A stretch of DNA of 64,000 bases from Patiria miniata (taxonomy: Eukaryota > Echinodermata > Asteroidea > Valvatida > Asterinidae). The DNA is taken from contig NW_024037069.1 of NCBI RefSeq assembly GCF_015706575.1, positions 45,132,347-45,196,346 of the forward strand. The letters run 5' to 3'. Shown here in pieces: positions 57,549 to 64,000 of the stretch. The position numbers and the translations under genes were made by a program. The notes below the pieces were generated by a model that was given only the letters and a program-made list of their open reading frames with translations, was not told the origin of the DNA and made no database searches. Every line of letters starts with the position of its first letter. The first letter of the stretch is position 1.

Positions 57549-58365
57549 AAAATACATCTAGAAAGCGTGAGGTTCATTGAAATAGATTATGGATGTGACT
57601 TTTTTATCTTATGGGTTGGTTTTTTTTCGTTAATAGCATCCTATAACATTCCAAAATTTATTGAAATGTATGTTAATGCATTGAATTTGTTTTATCGCTT
57701 CATATAGAAAAGAAAAAAGTTGAATTAAAACAAGAAAATAAGAAAACTGACAAAGGTTGGAATTAACGAAAGACTTGAGGTAACAACAAAGAGTAAAACA
57801 CAAAAGAAATCCAATGAACAAGGAATTATTTGTACCTGGAAAACTAGGTTTGGGTCAAATTTAGTGACAAACATGTCAGTAGTGATTACTTCTTTGGCAA
57901 GTTCTTGGAAAATAGAAATCCACACAATGAATAACCAGAGGTCAATATATACAGACTGTACACGAGCCTGTACAACAACTTAGTCAGCACTTGCACACAA
58001 AAGCTGTGTAAAGAGCTTTTCCATGGTTGAATTAACTCTTTGAAGTTCGATCATCTGTAAATTCCCTTTTCTAGGAGAGGAGGGGGAGTTGTAATCATTA
58101 TCCCAGGGTCAGCTTATGCTGGGATTAACCCACATTTAAGGAGAAGTAATCAGGTTATCCTTCAGAGCTTCTTGGAATAGTTACAAAGTCTTGTGTGACC
58201 TATATGTGTTATCCTGGTATGTGCTGAATGAAAGGCAGTTGGAACATAGGTGATTACACAGATATATGCCTAACGATTTAATGAGAGAAACCTCACCCAA
58301 AGGAAGACAGGACAGATCCGCCTGAATTGGTATCTTTGGAAGAAAATCATTCAAGGTGGTTCAAA

Positions 58366-58395
58366 AAAGTGTGCCCACAGGCACACTTTTTTTTA
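58366..58395. repeat. Short perfect hairpin
   Basis: AAAAAAGTGTGCC, a 3-4-base loop, and GGCACACTTTTTT. Stable stem of 13 bp in noncoding DNA; role unknown. Confidence 0.8.
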
Positions 58396-60356
58396 CTTGC
58401 ACTACATGTAGCAATGGAATGCAGTTACAAGACCCAAAAATTGTGCATCCGTTTCCACTATTTCCTGACAATGTAGCGTATTCACGGAGCTGAAACTTCA
58501 ATATTTTATGTACCCTACTTAGTTTGAGCACTAAAAAATAACAATGATCTAGTACCTTTAATTATAATTAGGCAGTGTTGAATGCTGGGTACGTGATGCA
58601 GCTTGTATTTAATGTCCCTCCACTCCAAGAAAATCAGTATGTTCTAATCGGAACACACCTGGGAACAATCTGGGAGCGTCATACATGTTTGTGCACATCA
58701 TAGGAACATTTAGTTGCAAATTCAGGGAACAGATTCCTTCAAAGGGCATTACTTGTTTTCTATACACGTTTGAAATAGTCTGCATTCCCAATCCATGGGG
58801 CTTTCAGAAAAGAAACCATGACAGGTGGACATTTTTTAATGGGATTTTGGGAATTGAAAAATGTTGATCTGAATTATTCAGCGCAGTTCTAAGAAATGTT
58901 TGGGGTAAATAAGCTTTGTTGTTGTGTGCGTTCACAGTCCTCAATTACAATTTTTGAGGCAAAATAATAACAGTATACATTTCAAGCAAATGAGCTCTGA
59001 GTCAAAAGAATTAGAGCTCAAACAAACCAACCCTTTTACCAAAGAATATGAAAATAAAGTAGCTTTTCCTGGGAATGTTGATGCGGATTTACCTTCTCGG
59101 ATTTAAATATAACCTGTCTTGACGTTATACAGCACAGCCTTCCAATTATTCCACAGACAAACAGAGGGTAGGTTTATCTCCAGCACCTATCGCTAGAGAA
59201 AATGCACAGGAGCTTGAATGCAACGCTGAAGTGCAGCAACCCTGGCAATTCCTGGAACGCTTTACTTCAGTATTGAATAGCAGGCCGAGTGTTGTTGAGC
59301 CTGTTTTATCCTACAGGGATCTGCTTGTGCCCGATGGGATGATTTCTTCTTTGCAATCAATATAAGAGCTGTGTTGTCTGGCTGGGGATGAAAAGACCGA
59401 ATTAAGTTACTTCCCAGGAGTAATAGCCCCGTCTTTGAAGTCTGTAGGTTTTGGGTTACTCCTGGAGAGGGGAAGTGGGGGGGGGGGGGATGCACAGGGA
59501 CCAGAGAATGAATTATTTCTACTTGAAGAAGGAGAGGATCAGTTGATATTCTTTTGGAATTGTGGAGTGCCTGTTCCATAATTACCGCTGGGAAAGCGAT
59601 ACCTGGATATTTGTAGCTGTGTACCGAGAAAATGTCTACTGGAGACGTCGGCTCAGACAGTATCAAGGGATATGTGCCTGTAACCAAAGAATGCATTGAC
59701 ATAGTTTTCATTAAGGCATTGGAATTTGAACTCCTGTCTTTTTTGTTCATATTTTATATTTTTGTTTGAGGAACTTGATAAGACTTTAGTCCCCAAAAAA
59801 TTCTTGGAAAATGGCTGTAATCTGCTGCCACTTTTGGATATTTGAAATTGGTGCCAATCCCATGGTGATTTTGGCATTAACATGACATGAGTCGGAAATT
59901 CAAGAAATTGATGTCAGTGGAGATAAACATTAGTAAATCATGCATGGATTGAAGTTCTCATTTGACTGTTCCTTAGGAATAAGGAAATGGAAATTAACTT
60001 ATTTAAAGTAAGCATGACTAATAGAAAAAAATTGTAGAGAGGCCTTCTTTAAAAAAGTGCTTTACCTCATACGTTTTCTGGCATTTGTTGATTTTAATGT
60101 TGTACATGTATTTTTTATAGGATGTTTAACATCTATTTTGTTGCATGATATTAACACTTTTATCCTAAGGTTTGTGGGTAGACAAATCTTCTTGTGTACC
60201 TCAAGTTTAACCATTGAGCGTGAATCATGTCACTGTCTTTGTAAATAGTAACTTTTGGAAATGTTCAATCCTCGTCAGATTCTAACTAAAAGTGGCTAAG
60301 CTCTTTTTTTCCTAAACATCAATATTTTTCAAAACATCCAGTGGATATGGATCATG

Positions 60357-60597
60357 CTATAAATCTAGGGTCCAGAGTGTGACGTTTTCCTAATCCTGTG
60401 AACTTGGTACTTTATAATTTGCCATTCAAGTATCATTCAGAATGATTGCAAACAGTTTTTTATAAGATGGGAGGTAGTTTGCTTTTCATGATCACTCTAT
60501 CAGGACGACTGCATTAAAGAGGTTGTGCATCAGAGTTAAAAAATAATAAATGTCAGAGGAAACAAGGACAGGGAAAATGTGGACCCCAAATTTATAG
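60357..60597. mobile_element. MITE-7 copy, best preserved
   Basis: 241 bp; ends CTATAAATCTAGGGTCC and GGACCCCAAATTTATAG are inverses with one mismatch and one extra base. Internal AACTTGGTACTTTATAATTT shared with 51970. Confidence 0.75.
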
Positions 60598-63433
60598 AAT
60601 ATAATAATAAAGGACTATTCTGAGCCTGGCTGCGGTTGTGACTGTCAGTAAAATGAACTAAATGAAAGTTTTGACTGAGGCATTTCCATTATTGACCGTG
60701 CACGAATCCCAACTTCACTTTATGTATTAACTAACTGATTTATATGAAGGGTGCCTTTTTTTCCTATTTTGATTTCTCTTCTTTTGTTTGCATGAATGGA
60801 TGTATTTATCTCTTTTCTAAGAAAGTCCTGATAACAGCTCCAACCCTGGAGTATAAAGCTAACGATTGTTGTACCTTTTTGCGGGACTATTGACCTCCAT
60901 TGACTGTTTGTGCCAAATCACTATAATGCAATTCAGCTTTTTGCTTTACTTTGCAATGGCTAGCCAATGTGTTTGGAGAATGACAATTAGTAGAGATAAA
61001 AGGCTAAAACATTGGATATAAATTTGACGTTTTAACAGTTAATTTTGTCAAACATCGAGCACATTCATTACTTTTTTAAATGCTCAAACAAGAGAGTTAT
61101 CTGCTGAATGATTGATAGCCTTTTGTGTTCTTTTGGAAGGCATATACTTGAATTACTTGTGTGAGAAAGATGACTAGACACATTCACTTCACCTTAAAAC
61201 TGCTTCAAGACCGTGGGCATACTAACCAGGCTTTTTTTGGGGGGGGAGGGTAAAGTGTTAACTAATATTGTCATGAAGAATAATTTTTTTGAAGAATAAA
61301 TTGGCAAGAGTAAACATGTTCCTAGGGGTATAAAAGGGACTGGAGAACCCAAAGTTCAGTCTTGCAATATAAACACCAGCTTACATCTACATAAAGGATA
61401 TTATTGTGGTCCCAAGTTCCCTGGATGTACTACGACCCCATTGGCAGATGTTTCTGCAGGCTCAAGCCAACCCTGGAGGCCTTTCTGTGAATTCATTTAA
61501 ATATATCTCTGGGTAGTTTTTATCACCGCCAATAAAAAAAAAAACAGGGCTGATTCTTTGGTGTAATTTGACAGTCAGGCTAATATTACTATCAGCCTGT
61601 GTTGATTACCCACTGTTGAAATGTCAAGGTTATTATTTCTGTGCTGGGGGAGGTTTGGGAGAATTTGGGTCAAATGGATAATTGGTTTGGGCAATTTTTA
61701 AATTCTTTTTGAAGCGGTTGACCATTTATTTGTTTATTTTGGGATTGGCCAACAAAGTTGTTTACTTCAATGCGTGTAAATTCTAGTGGTTGCTTTGAAG
61801 CATCTTGTAGTGTTAAATTTAACAAAGGTACATGTAAGTAACAAACTGGGATTTGGGAAAATGAATGCTTGCAAATATGAAATGCTTTCCCACAACCTCC
61901 CCCCTCAATAAAAGTCAACAAATGGAGAGAAAACTACAGCTCTTGGCTTTAGTTCATCAGATTTATATGTTGAAATTCAAATAGGGAAAATAATAAGTGA
62001 AATGTACAGTGACTAAAAATGGGGATCAAATTCACAACAGTGTGCCAGAGAATTCCTCACATTTCCCTAAATAAGAATAAGGGAAACCTAAAGGGATCGA
62101 ATAATTTATGGATGTGCAGGGAATTCCCAAAATAATATCCGTGTCACAACCTTACATACTGTATTATGTTACTTGTCATGCCAGAGACTTAAAAACCCAG
62201 GGGGCATGCTGCTTCAAATGAAAAAAAAAATCCACAACTAACAAGACCTTGGGTAAGCTTTTGGCTTTGACCTTGAGCTATAAATTTGGAGACGGAGATT
62301 AAACAGAATGGATACAACAAAATCAATCCAGCTTCTGAGAATCAGTAATACAGTATGAATGGTTGGCAGGGGAGATATTGAACGGGCCCCATGGGGAGTT
62401 GTTTCAAGAAAACTTGATCAATGAGATTGGCTCAAAACAGCTGCTTCATAAGTTGGCTCAGTGTGCCCAGTGGTGACTGTTTTGTAGTCTGGATATCCCC
62501 CCTCCCCCCCACCTCACATATTTTGGCTCAAGATGGGATTTGATTTTGAATGTTCCAAATGATTGATTTTCAGGACAATATTTTGAGAATATTTTTTGGT
62601 TGAAAATTTATTAAATGGGGGGGGGGATTAAGGAAAAATGCTGGATTATTAAAGAAAATGATTAATGTCCCTAGTTTTGACAGATTCTTGGAAAACATTA
62701 TGTTGCTTATAAAAAGGGCACTTTTTGTATTTTCTAATTGAAATTAATATTTCCAAATACTTAGTTGTTTTATAATAACCTGCTGTATGCCTGTATTTTA
62801 GAATCAATGAATAATTATTATGAATTATAATTTTAGGGGGAATAGACTTGATTATTAATCACATGATTATTTGATGTTCAAACAGCATATGTTTCGTACC
62901 CTCGCGATCTTCCTTGTTGAAATGCCAACTCTGCAGTATTTATCTCATTCGGTACCTGGGCATTCCAAGAAGTCGTTATCAGCTCTGATTGCCTTCTGTA
63001 TTTGACCACCCTGGATCGGATCGGCAAATTTGGGGGGGGGGGGGAATAAAATCCTTCTGTGAATGTTTGAGAAAAACAACGCGGAGGCAGTCGCATGCCG
63101 TGATGAGCTGACATGTGGTCGTGATTGTTTGTTTGTTTGCTTTTAAAAAAGGGATATAATGTCTGGCACTTTTTTTCAAAATATCTTCAGGATGACAGAC
63201 AGCATCAATGCTTTTATTAACTATTAATGAGATATAGGCTTACATCAAAACATGTGCCTGGTGATATTTTGTTGACGTTATTTTTTGGCACAATTTTCAA
63301 AAGGGGATATAAAGCCCCTCCCCCCCCCCTCCCTTTTTTTTTTGATATCTTCAGGATTCCATACAGTGTCAATGCTTTGCTTATACATATCACATTACAA
63401 ATTCTGCTGCATTATTAATGAGGTGTCCATTGT

Positions 63434-63575
63434 ACAGACGTGCAACTTTTCCTGAGATAAGTTGATTTCCTCATTTTCTTTACTTCCTTTCGGTGTTTCC
63501 AAAACAAGAAAGCACCGTAGGTCAGGATTTCCTTGTTTTGTTCTTTTTGTCAATTCCAAGTTGCGTTTGCACAGG
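63434..63575. mobile_element. MITE-8 copy 3
   Basis: ACGTGCAACTTTTCCTGAGA, AGTTGATTTCCTC, and CCAAGTTGCGTTTGCAC at the right, as at 25538 and 44892. Confidence 0.6.
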
Positions 63576-64000
63576 GATCTTTCACTGACCAAATCCTGTT
63601 TTATCTGTTCAAGTCAAGAGGAAACTTCAATGCCAAACCATGGAATGGGTTTGAATAACTGGACAGTCACAAACACACACAAATAAACTTGGCTAAGGTA
63701 CTAAACGTTTTTCAGTTATACATTTTTGTACATAATAATTTGCACAAAAAAGGAAAACTGTGTCATTTTTTTTACTTTTATATGCAGGTGCTACATGTGA
63801 CATGTGAATTGTAGGAGTACCCATGATAAGCTGAAATGTATGATCATTTCGGGTTGACTCTTCTCTAATTGACATCTCACTTCTGAACATTTTGATAAAA
63901 GGTCCTTATTTGCAAAATTTGGTTGATTGTCAGATCGCACCTAATAAGTAGAACCTAAGTCAGTTGCTAGTGACAAATATTTTACAAATTGCTATTGTCT

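Larger units (their letters stand above)
44306..64000 (+). other. 19.7 kb after last recognised exon
   Basis: Presumed intron or 3' part of CLEC16A. Beyond the listed elements, stretches 45050-46650, 53010-56230, 58400-60350 and 60600-63430 show no gene or repeat family I can name. 51000-51560, 54600-55170 and 59140-59270 look compositionally more balanced than the surrounding AT-rich DNA. Confidence 0.5.

Noticed and set aside
58366..58395. Intrinsic (bacterial-type) terminator
   Set aside because: The hairpin plus T run looks like one, but the context is animal noncoding DNA.

Overview
The window is animal nuclear DNA: AT-rich, with spliced genes, GT-AG introns and dense interspersed repeats. 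The one host gene I recognise is an orthologue of CLEC16A (Ema in fly, gop-1 in worm), a conserved regulator of endosome/lysosome maturation and mitophagy. It lies on the + strand as 21 consecutive phase-compatible exons (4037-44305, 2574 coding nt, 858 codons). The first coding exon and the C-terminal exon(s) are not visible. Frequent TACATGTA-type motifs, tRNA-derived SINEs, abundant TTAA-flanked MITEs and TU-like foldback elements with tandem-repeat arms suggest a marine invertebrate deuterostome, most likely an echinoderm. That taxonomic call is inference.

Layout. 1-4036: region upstream of the first visible exon, holding two foldback elements built on 16-bp tandem repeats (about 795-2077 and 2287-3456). 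4037-11667: ten CLEC16A exons (the conserved FPL-family region and what follows) with small introns full of MITEs and SINEs. 11668-16682: one intron that contains a complete Transib/RAG1-type DNA transposon (12139-16349). 16683-21819: seven more exons. 21820-36508: a 14.7-kb repeat-filled intron. 36509-44305: four exons. 44306-64000: 19.7 kb with no recognised exon, holding MITEs, a Harbinger-like element, a LINE relic and possibly regulatory DNA.

The highlight is the Transib/RAG1-type transposon. It has a perfect 5-bp target duplication (AAATG), ends that begin with CACAGTG (identical to the V(D)J RSS heptamer), and one intact two-exon transposase gene (764 aa). The transposase carries the RAG1-like acidic residues D299 (or D302), D422 and E684, the zinc ligands C437/C440/H657/H662, and a C-terminal zinc knuckle. 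Its two ends share the block GACCCAGACAT, but the spacer between heptamer and block is 6 bp at one end and 16 bp at the other. This one-helical-turn asymmetry resembles the 12/23 RSS arrangement. No RAG2-like gene is present in the element.

Other notable points: a 255-bp near-perfect palindrome; two TTAA MITEs that abut and share one TTAA; three MITEs that end within about 20-40 nt of CLEC16A exons; a CLEC16A exon bracketed by a 13-bp direct repeat spanning both splice sites; and unusually many long poly(G)/poly(C) tracts.
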